From NCBI RefSeq assembly GCF_003857055.1, contig NZ_QGSZ01000263.1, forward strand, positions 1 to 61,884: 61,884 bases of DNA, read 5' to 3'. Each line of letters starts with the position of its first letter. Positions within the stretch are counted from its first letter, which is position 1. Below are positions 25,606-34,131 of this stretch, in pieces. This DNA is from Micromonospora inaquosa (GTDB taxonomy: Bacteria; Actinomycetota; Actinomycetes; Mycobacteriales; Micromonosporaceae). The notes beneath the pieces were generated by a model. It had not been told where the DNA came from. It saw only the letters and a program-made list of their open reading frames with translations, and searched no databases. Position numbers and translations under genes: made by a program.

Positions 25606-27789
25606 GTGACTACCGAACAGTATCATGGGCGCTTACGCCGTCCCGGCGTGCGTGGACGGTTCTCGGCGGCGTTCACCGCCGGAGTCATCGCCACCGCGGC
25701 GGTGCTCGTCGCGCCGCAACCAGCAGCGGCGGACGCGCCGTGGCTGGACGTCTCCCAGGACCGCTACGCCTCGTTCGCCGTCCCTGCGGCGTACGTCCAG
25801 GAGAAGCTGGGCACCGTCTCGCAGGTCGTCGTCGAGGGAAACTTCGGTCCGTCCGCCAGCTGGGCGGAGTTTGGTCTGACCCGCCGGGGTGACGTGTGGT
25901 CCGGCGTTCTCGGCGCGCTCGAGCCCGGGCTGTACAACTACCAGTTCACCGCCGACGACACCAAGACCATCAAGGACCCGACGAACAGCGCCGGTGTCGC
26001 GTCCAACCCGCTGCTGAGCACCTTCTTCGTCGCGGGCGACTCGGCACGGTGGCTGGTCGACGCGCCGGTGGGCACCGGCGGAAAGATCGAGACGCTGACC
26101 TATCGCACCAGGAACGCGCAGCGCTCGGCCGTGGTCTGGACGCCACCGGGCTACGCGGCCAAGGGCCCGAAGGGTTACCCGGCGCTTTTCCTGCAGTCGG
26201 GTGACGGTGTCGCCGCCACCGACTGGCTCGATCTCGGTCGATCCAAGCAGATCCTCGACAACCTCTCGGCCGCTGGCGCGATGAGCCCGATGGTGGTGGT
26301 GATCAACAACGCCAACGCCGGGGACGACAAGGAGTTGAAGGACCTCCGGAAGGCGGTCACCGACAACTACCGGGTCCTTCGTGACCCGGGGCATCAGGCG
26401 ATCGCCGGTGTGTCCGACGGTGGCACGCAGGCGCTGCGGGCCGCGCTCACCAGGCCGGGCCAGTTCGGTTACGTCGGCTGGTTCTCGGGCAGGTCGGCGC
26501 CGGAGATCGACCGGAAGGACGCCAAGGCGATCAACCGCGGTGTCAAGCTGCTGCGCCTGTACACCGGCAACGTCACCGATCCCGCGCACAACGCCACCTA
26601 CCGACTGACGAAGGCGTTGGACCGAGCCGACGTGCGGTTCGAGTTCGACGGTGTCAACCCGGACGGCGGCGCGAACTGGACCACCTGGCAGGAGAACCTC
26701 GTCGACTTCCTGCCGCGACTGTTCCGCGACGTGCGGGACCACGGGCCGAGCCCCGGTCACCAGCCACTCAAGCGGGAGTTCACTCCACCGCCGGCCGGTA
26801 CCACCCCGACGCCCTTCGTCACCGAGGACGGGTTCGTCACCTTCGAGACGACCACGGACTTCACTGACGCTCAGCACGTCACGGTCTGGGCGAACGTCGC
26901 GCCGGGCGGCAGTTGGCTGCGACTGCCACTGACCCGCGACGGTGACCGGTGGCGGGCGACAGTGGGCCCGCTGAAGCCCTGGTTCTACTACTACCGGCTG
27001 ATCGTGGACCGGGTCGCGGTCAAGGACACCGCCAACCCGACGAAGGTGACCACCGAACCGATGTGGAGCACCTTCTTCATCCCCGGGCCCGGCGCGCGAC
27101 TGCTGTCGGACGTGCCCGCCGGTCAGGGCGGAACCGTCGAGAGCATGACCTACTCCAGCACCGTGGCCGGTCAGGACCGCACCGCGCTGGTGTGGACCCC
27201 ACCGGGGTACGACCCGGGCCGGGAGCAGCCGTACCCCGTCCTCTACCTGCAGCACGGCGGCGGGCAGAACTACACGGACTGGGTCGAGATGGGCCGCGCC
27301 AAGCAGATCCTCGACCATCAGTACCTCGACGGGGACCTCACGCCGATGGTGGTCGTGATGGGCAACGGCAACTCGGCGAACTTCAACCGGGAACTGCGGG
27401 AGAACATCGTTCCGACGGCCCGTGCCCGCTACCACATCTCCAGCGATCCGTCGCAGCAGGCGCTCGCCGGGCTGTCGATGGGCGGCGGGCAGGCGTTCGG
27501 GGTCCTGAAGGCCTACCCGGGTGAATTCGCCTACGTCGCTGCGTTCTCGGCCGGCTTCGGCAGCGGCACCGGCGTCGACGTGGCGGCGATCAACAACGGC
27601 ACCAAGATGTTGCGCCTGTACGTCGGTGACCAGACCGACTTCGTCTACCCGAGCTTCATGGCATCGCTGACCACGTTGAACGACCTCGGTATCCGCTACG
27701 AGTTCGACGGGGTCACCCCGGGGCCGCACGGCTGGGACGTGTGGCAGAAGAACCTCATCGACCTGGCGCCGCGACTGTTCAAGCGCTAG
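25606..27789 (+). CDS. Secreted tandem CE1-type protein with one degenerate catalytic domain
   Basis: The 727-residue protein has a signal peptide (about 1-43) and two copies of an E-set plus esterase unit (about 45-380 and 400-727). The C-terminal unit has nucleophile Ser624 in GLSMGG and His708 in PGPHGWDVWQ, so it looks active. The N-terminal unit keeps Ser270 in GVSDGG, but the equivalent of the His loop reads PDGGANWTTWQ without His, and its oxyanion loop is altered (LQSGDG against LQHGGG). The first unit may therefore bind polysaccharide rather than cleave. GTG start after GGAG. It heads the second ABC locus. Confidence 0.88.
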   Translation: MTTEQYHGRLRRPGVRGRFSAAFTAGVIATAAVLVAPQPAAADAPWLDVSQDRYASFAVPAAYVQEKLGTVSQVVVEGNFGPSASWAEFGLTRRGDVWSGVLGALEPGLYNYQFTADDTKTIKDPTNSAGVASNPLLSTFFVAGDSARWLVDAPVGTGGKIETLTYRTRNAQRSAVVWTPPGYAAKGPKGYPALFLQSGDGVAATDWLDLGRSKQILDNLSAAGAMSPMVVVINNANAGDDKELKDLRKAVTDNYRVLRDPGHQAIAGVSDGGTQALRAALTRPGQFGYVGWFSGRSAPEIDRKDAKAINRGVKLLRLYTGNVTDPAHNATYRLTKALDRADVRFEFDGVNPDGGANWTTWQENLVDFLPRLFRDVRDHGPSPGHQPLKREFTPPPAGTTPTPFVTEDGFVTFETTTDFTDAQHVTVWANVAPGGSWLRLPLTRDGDRWRATVGPLKPWFYYYRLIVDRVAVKDTANPTKVTTEPMWSTFFIPGPGARLLSDVPAGQGGTVESMTYSSTVAGQDRTALVWTPPGYDPGREQPYPVLYLQHGGGQNYTDWVEMGRAKQILDHQYLDGDLTPMVVVMGNGNSANFNRELRENIVPTARARYHISSDPSQQALAGLSMGGGQAFGVLKAYPGEFAYVAAFSAGFGSGTGVDVAAINNGTKMLRLYVGDQTDFVYPSFMASLTTLNDLGIRYEFDGVTPGPHGWDVWQKNLIDLAPRLFKR

Positions 27790-27796
27790 GGGCCAT

Positions 27797-27851
27797 CGCT
27801 GGCGACGCCACCGGGTGCGGGGCCTCCTGCTCCCGGTGGCGCCCGCCAGCG
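27797..27851 (+). terminator. Intercistronic hairpin before the second solute-binding protein
   Basis: Long arms of about 18 bases (CGCTGGCGACGCCACCGGG against CCCGGTGGCGCCCGCCAGCG) pair with one mismatch/bulge around a 16-base loop. It may attenuate read-through from the esterase or mark an end of the esterase message. Confidence 0.65.
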
Positions 27852-27893
27852 CATGGATGCTGTGCACCGCCATCGCCGAAGGGAACCATCTCA

Positions 27894-29234
27894 ATGAAGA
27901 GAAGACGGATACTCGCCACGGTAGCCATGCTCGCGGTGGGGAGCGGGCTGGTCGCCTGCTCGTCCGACGAGGGCGGCAGCGACGCGAGCAATTGCACGAA
28001 CACCATCACCAAGAAGGACCTGCCGGTCGTGACGATGTGGGGTTGGTACCCCAACACCCAACTCGTCGTCGACAACTTCAACAAGCTGAACAACGAGGTG
28101 CAGGTCTGCTGGACCAACGTCGGGCAGGGCGGGGACGAGTACGACAAGTTCCAGACGGCCATCTCGGCGGGCACCGGGGCGCCCGACGTGATCATGGTCG
28201 AGGCGGACCGCATCCCGACCTTCCAGATCCAGGGCGCGCTCGTCGACATCAAGCAGTACGGCTTCGACGCGGTCAAGGCCAACTACAGCGAGGGTGCCTG
28301 GAAGGACGTGTCGGTCGGTGACGCGGTCTACGGCGTCCCGGTCGACGGCGGCCCGATGGGCATGATCTATCGCAAGGACATCTTCGACAAGTACAAGATC
28401 ACGCCGCCGAAGACCTGGGCCGAGTACGAGCAGGCCGCGCAGAAGGTCAAGGACGCCGGTGGTCCGCTCTTCGGGGACTTCGGCGCGAACGTCCCAGCGG
28501 TCCTGATGGCGCTCCAGATCCAGAAGGGCGCAAAGCCCTTCACCTCCGATCCGGCGCAGCCGAACGCCATCGGTGTGAAGCTCAACGACCAGGCGTCCAA
28601 GGACGTGCTGGACTACTGGGGTGGCCTGGCCAAGAAGGGCCTGGTCGGCACGCAAAACCAGTTCACCCCGGAGTACATCTCCGGCGTGATCAACGGCAAC
28701 TACGCGACGTACATCTCGGCGGCGTGGGCACCCGGCTACCTCACCGGCGCGGGCGTCGGCAAGGGCCAGGACACCGGCAAGTTCGCGGTGGCGCCGCTGC
28801 CGCAGTGGGACTCGGCCAACCCGGTGCAGGTGAACTGGGGCGGGTCGGCGTTCTCGGTGACCAAGCAGGCGAAGAAGCCGGAGCTGGCCGCGAAGGTCGC
28901 CTACGGGCTCTACGCCGACAAGGAGTCGCTCACCGACGGCTGGACCAACCAGATCATCTTCCCGCTGAACCTCACGGCGCTCAAGGATCCCGCCTTCGTC
29001 GACCTGAAGGTGGCGTTCTTCGGCGGCCAGCAGGCGAACAAGGAGGTCTACGTCCCCGCCGCCGACGCCTACCAGGGCGTCCAGTACGCCCCCTTCGGCC
29101 AGTACTACCTCGACGCCATGGAAAAGCAGGTCAGCGAGGTCATCAAGGGCTCCGTCACCGGTTCGCAGGCTGCCGACCGGCTCCAGGAGGACGTGGCGAA
29201 GTACGCCAAGGAACAGGGCTTCACCGTTCAGTGA
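27894..29234 (+). CDS. ABC sugar importer, solute-binding lipoprotein (second system)
   Basis: The 446-residue binding protein has the lipobox LVACSS with Cys22 and a mature domain with VTMWGWYPNTQLVVDNFNKLN, SAGTGAPDVIMVEADRIPTFQIQGALVDI and YGVPVDGGPMGMIYRKDIFDKYKI. This is the CUT1 family 1 type. It starts at ATG 27894 after GAAGGGA. It is followed by two permeases and a pentonate dehydratase, so the ligand is likely a hemicellulose-derived sugar, oligosaccharide or aldonate. It is only distantly similar to the protein at 10792, so the two systems probably take different substrates. Confidence 0.92.
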   Translation: MKRRRILATVAMLAVGSGLVACSSDEGGSDASNCTNTITKKDLPVVTMWGWYPNTQLVVDNFNKLNNEVQVCWTNVGQGGDEYDKFQTAISAGTGAPDVIMVEADRIPTFQIQGALVDIKQYGFDAVKANYSEGAWKDVSVGDAVYGVPVDGGPMGMIYRKDIFDKYKITPPKTWAEYEQAAQKVKDAGGPLFGDFGANVPAVLMALQIQKGAKPFTSDPAQPNAIGVKLNDQASKDVLDYWGGLAKKGLVGTQNQFTPEYISGVINGNYATYISAAWAPGYLTGAGVGKGQDTGKFAVAPLPQWDSANPVQVNWGGSAFSVTKQAKKPELAAKVAYGLYADKESLTDGWTNQIIFPLNLTALKDPAFVDLKVAFFGGQQANKEVYVPAADAYQGVQYAPFGQYYLDAMEKQVSEVIKGSVTGSQAADRLQEDVAKYAKEQGFTVQ

Positions 29235-29306
29235 CCGGCTGGGTGGGCCGCGCCGGCACCGGCCGGCCCACCCTCCCCCCTCAGCGTCCACGTCCCGGAG
29301 ACCAAG

Positions 29307-30248
29307 ATGACATCCCTGACCGAGAAGCGCGCAGCGCGTACGCAGCCTGAGACGCGCAAGATCCGTGGCAAGGTACACCTTCGCGAACACCTGATGGGAT
29401 GGCTCTTCGTCGGGCCGTTCGGGGTCGTGTTCCTGGCGTTCCTCATCGCGCCGCTGGCGTACGCGCTGTATCTCAGCCTCTTTCAGAAGAAGCTGATCGG
29501 CGGCACCAGCTTCGTCCTCTTCGACAACTACGTGAAGGCGTTCACCGACCCGAGCTTCCTGTCCGGGGCGTGGTTCGTCATCCGCTTCTCGCTGGTCTCG
29601 ATCCCGGTGCAGATCATCATCGCGCTCGCGATGGCGCTCATCCTGGACTCGGTGACCACCCTGTTCGCCCGCTTCTCCCGCCTCATGATCTTTCTTCCGT
29701 ACGCGATCCCCACTGTCATCGGGGCGGTGATGTGGGGGTTCCTCTACAGCCGGGGCTTCGGCCCGCTCACCGACATCTTCGGGCTGTTCGGCGCCACCGC
29801 ACCCGACTTCCTGGGTAGCGACCTGATCTTCTACGGGTTGCTCAACGTCGTCACCTGGCAGTGGGCCGGCTACTACATGATCATCCTGTACGCGGCGTTA
29901 CAGGGCGTCGATCCGACGCTCTATGAAGCGGCCCGGATGGACGGCGCCGGGCGTTGGCAGATCGCGACGCGGATCAAGATCCCGCTGATCGCGCCCGCAC
30001 TGATCCTGATCCTGGTCTTCTCGCTCATCGGCACCCTGCAGTTCTTCAACGAACCGCAGATCCTGCGATACCTCGCCGCCGGCACGATCGGCTCGGACTT
30101 CACCCCGAACATGTACGCGTACCAGCAGGCGTTCTCGCTCGCCAACTTCAACTACGGGTCCGCGATCTCCTTCGCCCTCGGCGGGATCGTGTTCATCTGC
30201 GTGTACGCCTTCCTGTTCTTCACCCGCAAGCGGAGGAGCTTCCTGTAG
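29307..30248 (+). CDS. ABC sugar importer permease 1 (second system)
   Basis: The 313-residue membrane protein has a basic N terminus, a first segment GWLFVGPFGVVFLAFLIAPLAYALYL and six segments in all. The EAA loop is YEAARMDGAGRWQIATRIKIPLIAP. The late FFNEPQILRYLAAG motif is typical of MalF-type CUT1 permeases. GGAG precedes the ATG. The next permease begins directly after its stop codon. Confidence 0.93.
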   Translation: MTSLTEKRAARTQPETRKIRGKVHLREHLMGWLFVGPFGVVFLAFLIAPLAYALYLSLFQKKLIGGTSFVLFDNYVKAFTDPSFLSGAWFVIRFSLVSIPVQIIIALAMALILDSVTTLFARFSRLMIFLPYAIPTVIGAVMWGFLYSRGFGPLTDIFGLFGATAPDFLGSDLIFYGLLNVVTWQWAGYYMIILYAALQGVDPTLYEAARMDGAGRWQIATRIKIPLIAPALILILVFSLIGTLQFFNEPQILRYLAAGTIGSDFTPNMYAYQQAFSLANFNYGSAISFALGGIVFICVYAFLFFTRKRRSFL

Positions 30249-31133
30249 ATGGCCGACCACACCAGCGTCCGCGCAGGCGCCCGCCGACCGCAGCGCTATC
30301 TCCCCATGCAGATCCTCCTCGGCTTCCTGGTGATCTATTTCCTCGTACCGTTCTGGTGGGTCATCGTCAACAGTTCCAAGGACGCGCCGGGCCTGTTCGG
30401 CGGCGGCAACACCCTCTGGTTCACCGACCAGATCGACTACCTCGGCAACCTCCGGCAGCTCTTCACCTACGACGGTGGCATCTACCTCCGGTGGATCCTC
30501 AACTCCACGCTGTACGCCATCGCCGGCGGAGTCGGCGCCACCGTCCTGGCGGTCATGGCCGGCTACGGGTTCGCCAAGTACCGGTTCGCGGCCCGACGCT
30601 TCAGCTTCGCCGTCGTGCTCGGCGCGCTGATGGTGCCCGCCACCGCTCTGGTCATCCCGACCTTCATCATGTTCTCCCGGCTGGGCCTGACGAACACCGT
30701 CTGGGCGGTGATCCTCCCGTCGCTGCTCAACCCGTTCGGCGTCTACCTGATGCACGTCTACGCACGCGACGCGGTGCCCGACGAACTCCTGGACGCGGCG
30801 CGGGTCGACGGCGCGGGCGAGGTGCGGACGTTCATTCAGATCGCTCTTCCGCTGATGCGTCCCGCGGTGGTCACCGTGCTGCTCCTGTCGGCCGTGGCGT
30901 CCTGGAACAACTACTTCCTGCCCCTGGCCATGCTCTCCGACAACCGGCTCTTCCCGGTCACCGTCGGTCTCGGCCTCTGGCAGGGAATCGCGTCCGCGAA
31001 CAACGCGGGAACCACCTCGCTGTGGAGCCTCATCATCCTGGGCTCCCTGGTGTCCGTGATCCCACTGATCATCGCGTTCTTCAGCCTCCAACGACACTGG
31101 CGTGGCGGCCTGTCCGTCGGAGGTCTCCGGTAG
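30249..31133 (+). CDS. ABC sugar importer permease 2 (second system)
   Basis: The 294-residue protein has six transmembrane segments, the EAA loop DAARVDGAGEVRTFIQIALPLMRP and WNNYFLPLAML, as expected for MalG-type permeases. Its ATG follows the previous stop with no gap, and its GGAGGAG site is inside the upstream gene. No ATPase follows, again implying a shared MsiK-like motor encoded elsewhere. The pentonate dehydratase starts 87 bases downstream. Confidence 0.93.
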   Translation: MADHTSVRAGARRPQRYLPMQILLGFLVIYFLVPFWWVIVNSSKDAPGLFGGGNTLWFTDQIDYLGNLRQLFTYDGGIYLRWILNSTLYAIAGGVGATVLAVMAGYGFAKYRFAARRFSFAVVLGALMVPATALVIPTFIMFSRLGLTNTVWAVILPSLLNPFGVYLMHVYARDAVPDELLDAARVDGAGEVRTFIQIALPLMRPAVVTVLLLSAVASWNNYFLPLAMLSDNRLFPVTVGLGLWQGIASANNAGTTSLWSLIILGSLVSVIPLIIAFFSLQRHWRGGLSVGGLR

Positions 31134-31220
31134 GCAGCGCCGGCGCCACCAGCCAATCCACCACACGCGCAATTCTCGCCGCACTGGACGCGGCCGGACG
31201 GATGACAGAGAGGTGTGCTG

Positions 31221-32948
31221 ATGTCGACGACGAATCGACCGCTGCGCAGCGGGCAGTGGTTCGGCGCGGAAGGCCGCAACGGGTTCATCCATCGGTCCTG
31301 GATGCGCAACCAGGGGTTCGCGGACGACGTCTTCGACGGTCGACCGGTGATCGGCATCGCCACCACCTGGTCGGAGTTGACGCCCTGCAACGCCCACCTG
31401 CGCGACCTGGCCGAATCGGTGAAGCGGGGCGTGTGGGAGAGCGGTGGCCTGCCGCTGGAGTTTCCGGCGATGAGCCTGGGCGAGCCGCTCATGCGACCCA
31501 CGACCATGCTCTACCGCAACCTGCTGGCGATGGAGTTGGAGGAGTCGGTCCGCGCCAACCCGCTCGACGGGGTGGTCCTGCTCTCCGGCTGTGACAAGAC
31601 CACACCCGGCCTGCTGATGGGAGCGGCGAGCGTCGACCTGCCGACCCTGATGATGACCGGCGGCCCGATGCTCAACGGCAAGTTCCGCGGCCAGGACATC
31701 GGCTCGGGCACTGTTGTCTGGCGTTTCACCGAGGAGATGCGGGCCGGTCGGATGACCGCCGCCGACTGCTCCGAGGCGGAGGTCGGCATGTCCCGCAGCC
31801 GGGGCCACTGCATGACCATGGGCACCGCCTCCACGATGGCCTGCGTGACCGAGGCGCTGGGCGTGCAACTGCCGGGGGCGGCCGCCGTGCCGGCGGTCGA
31901 CTCCCGGCGGTACGCGCTCGCGCACGCCGCCGGACGTCGGATCGTCGCCATGGTCGAGGAAGACCAGCGGCTGTCCTCGGTGCTCACGAGGCAGGCGTTC
32001 GAGAACGCCGTCCGGGTCAACGCCGCGATCGGCGGTTCCACAAACGCGGTCGTGCACCTGCTCGCGATCGCCGGACGACTCGGCGTTCCCCTGTCGCTGG
32101 AGGACTTCGACACCCTCACCGCCGACGTGCCGATGCTCGTCAACCTCATGCCGTCCGGTGCGTACCTGATGGAGGACTTCGCCTACGCGGGCGGCCTACC
32201 GGTGGTGATGAAGGAACTCGCCCCGCTGCTGCACATGGACCACGTCACGGTCAGCGGCCGGAGCGTGGCGGATAACGTCGACGGCGCCCAGTGCTGGAAC
32301 CGCGACGTCATCGGCACGATGGACGAGCCGTTCCAGCCCGCCGGTTCGGGCACCGTGGTGCTGCGCGGGTCGCTCGCGCCGTCCGGGGCGGTATTGAAGG
32401 TCTCCGCCGCTTCCGCCCACCTCCTCACGCACACCGGCCCGGCACTCGTCTTCGACCGGATCGAGGAGTACGTCGTCGCCGCCGACGACCCGGACCTCGA
32501 CGTCACCCCCGACACGGTGATCGTCGTACGCAACGCCGGCCCACGGGGCTACCCCGGCTTCCCGGAGGTGGGCAACGTGCCCATGCCACGACGACTGCTC
32601 GCCGACGGCATCACGGACATGGTGCGGATCTCCGATGCTCGGATGAGCGGCACCGGCTACGGCACCTGCATCCTGCACGTGGCGCCGGAGGCATCAGTGG
32701 GTGGCCCGCTGGCGCTGGTCCGCACCGGTGACCTGATCTCCGTCGACGTCGCGACGCGCCGCTTGGAGCTCCTGGTCGACGACGCGGAACTCGCCGAACG
32801 CCGCGCCGCCTGGCAGCCGCCGAAGCCGGTGGCCGACCGAGGTTGGGTACGCCTGTACAGCGAGCACGTCCTACAGGCCGACAGCGGCGCCGACCTCGAC
32901 TTCCTCGTCGGTGGCAGCGGCAGCGCGGTGCCCCGGCACTCACACTGA
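31221..32948 (+). CDS. IlvD/EDD-family pentonate dehydratase (L-arabonate or D-xylonate type)
   Basis: The 575-residue protein has Cys56 (TPCN), Cys124 (SGCDKTTP) and Cys197 (GHCMTMGTAST), spaced as for the [2Fe-2S] cluster of sugar-acid IlvD/EDD dehydratases. Asp125 and Lys126 are positioned for Mg binding. The C-terminal SDARMSGTGYGTCILHVAPE has the catalytic Ser region. It is shorter and closer to arabinonate/xylonate dehydratases than to dihydroxy-acid dehydratase. It would form 2-keto-3-deoxy-pentonate, the substrate of the AraD1-like enzyme at 15082. The ATG at 31221 follows AGAGAGG. Confidence 0.9.
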   Translation: MSTTNRPLRSGQWFGAEGRNGFIHRSWMRNQGFADDVFDGRPVIGIATTWSELTPCNAHLRDLAESVKRGVWESGGLPLEFPAMSLGEPLMRPTTMLYRNLLAMELEESVRANPLDGVVLLSGCDKTTPGLLMGAASVDLPTLMMTGGPMLNGKFRGQDIGSGTVVWRFTEEMRAGRMTAADCSEAEVGMSRSRGHCMTMGTASTMACVTEALGVQLPGAAAVPAVDSRRYALAHAAGRRIVAMVEEDQRLSSVLTRQAFENAVRVNAAIGGSTNAVVHLLAIAGRLGVPLSLEDFDTLTADVPMLVNLMPSGAYLMEDFAYAGGLPVVMKELAPLLHMDHVTVSGRSVADNVDGAQCWNRDVIGTMDEPFQPAGSGTVVLRGSLAPSGAVLKVSAASAHLLTHTGPALVFDRIEEYVVAADDPDLDVTPDTVIVVRNAGPRGYPGFPEVGNVPMPRRLLADGITDMVRISDARMSGTGYGTCILHVAPEASVGGPLALVRTGDLISVDVATRRLELLVDDAELAERRAAWQPPKPVADRGWVRLYSEHVLQADSGADLDFLVGGSGSAVPRHSH

Positions 32949-33033
32949 CGGCCGCGAACGGACGAGGCACACGAGAAACTGATCCCATGGAAGAACGGAC
33001 GGCCCGCCAGTGCGAGTTCACGCAAAGGCCGCT

Positions 33034-34047
33034 GTGACAGCGGCCGACCGGCCACCGGTCATGGCCGACGTCGCTCGCCTGGCGGGCGTGTCACACCAGA
33101 CGGTGTCCCGGGTCATCAACGGGGCGCCCAGCATCAGGCGCGAGACGCGGGAACGGGTCCTCGAGGCCATCCGACGACTCGACTACCGCCCCAACACGGC
33201 CGCCCGCGCGTTGGTTCGCGGGCGGTCCGGGATGATCGGCATCATCGGCACGGCCAGGACACTGTTCGGCCCGACGAGCATCCATCGCAGCGTCGAGGAC
33301 GCCGCCCGCGCGGCCGGCTACTTCGCCACCTCGGTGAGCCTCTCCGAGGTGACGGTACGGGCCCTCAGCGACGCCACCGAACACCTCATGCGCGTCGGCG
33401 TGGAGGGCGTCGTGATGATCGCCGGCAACGACGAGGCTCTCGAGGTGGTGCGGATGACGCGCTCGGGGGTCCCCTTCGTCGTCGTGGAGGGCGACCTGTC
33501 CAGGGCCAGCGTGACCGTCGGCGTCGACCAGGTGCTCGGCGCTCAGATGGCTACCGATCACCTCCTCGACCTCGGACATCGGGAGATCGTGCACGTGAGT
33601 GGCCCGCTCAACTGGGCCGAGGCCCGCGCCCGACTCAAAGGTTGGCGGCAGGCGATGAGCGCGGCGGGCCTACGCCCGCCGGAGCCGATCGAGGGCGACT
33701 GGAGGGCGCACAGCGGCTACGTCGCCGGGCTGCGGATCGGTGCGATGCGCGGGACCACCGCGGTGTTCGCCGCCAACGACCAGATGGCCATCGGCGTGCT
33801 GCGCGCGCTGCACGAGCGCGGGCGGCGGGTGCCGCAGGACATCTCGGTCGTCGGATTCGACGACGTCCCCGAGGCGCCCTACCTCATCCCGCCGTTGACG
33901 ACGGTGCAGCAGGATTTCGACGCGGTCGGTCGCCGGGCCATCACCGCCGTCACCCAGGCCATCGACGACACGGTGCCGCAACGGCTGCCGCTGGTCATCC
34001 CCAATCTCGTGGTGCGGCAGAGCACGGCGCCGCCGACCGCCAGCTGA
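33034..34047 (+). CDS. LacI family transcriptional regulator (second)
   Basis: The 337-residue protein has the HTH MADVARLAGVSHQTVSRVINGAPSIRRET, the hinge NTAARALVRGRSGMIGII, and a sensor domain with GHREIVHVSGPLNWAEARAR and SVVGFDDVPEAPYLIPPLTTV. GTG at 33034 with AAAGG upstream is preferred; a GTG at 33010 has no ribosome site. The VSHQTVSRV recognition helix is common in actinobacterial regulators that bind AGCGCT-centred boxes, as found at 18020 and 35936. It lies downstream of the dehydratase and may be co-transcribed. Confidence 0.9.
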   Translation: MTAADRPPVMADVARLAGVSHQTVSRVINGAPSIRRETRERVLEAIRRLDYRPNTAARALVRGRSGMIGIIGTARTLFGPTSIHRSVEDAARAAGYFATSVSLSEVTVRALSDATEHLMRVGVEGVVMIAGNDEALEVVRMTRSGVPFVVVEGDLSRASVTVGVDQVLGAQMATDHLLDLGHREIVHVSGPLNWAEARARLKGWRQAMSAAGLRPPEPIEGDWRAHSGYVAGLRIGAMRGTTAVFAANDQMAIGVLRALHERGRRVPQDISVVGFDDVPEAPYLIPPLTTVQQDFDAVGRRAITAVTQAIDDTVPQRLPLVIPNLVVRQSTAPPTAS

Positions 34048-34070
34048 GCGGGAGCGGGCTGCGTGAACGG

Positions 34071-34103
34071 GCGGGAGCCCCAGCGTGTGGCCGGGGCTCC
34101 CGC
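34071..34103. terminator. Bidirectional terminator
   Basis: Eleven-base perfect arms (GCGGGAGCCCC and complement) with an 11-base loop lie between the convergent LacI and GH30 genes. Confidence 0.8.
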
Positions 34104-34131
34104 GACGATCGCGTTCGGTCGAACCAGGTTC

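Noticed and set aside
29898..32057. Minus-strand 719-codon frame
   Set aside because: It is antisense to the second permease and the IlvD-type dehydratase, which have clear family motifs and ribosome sites.
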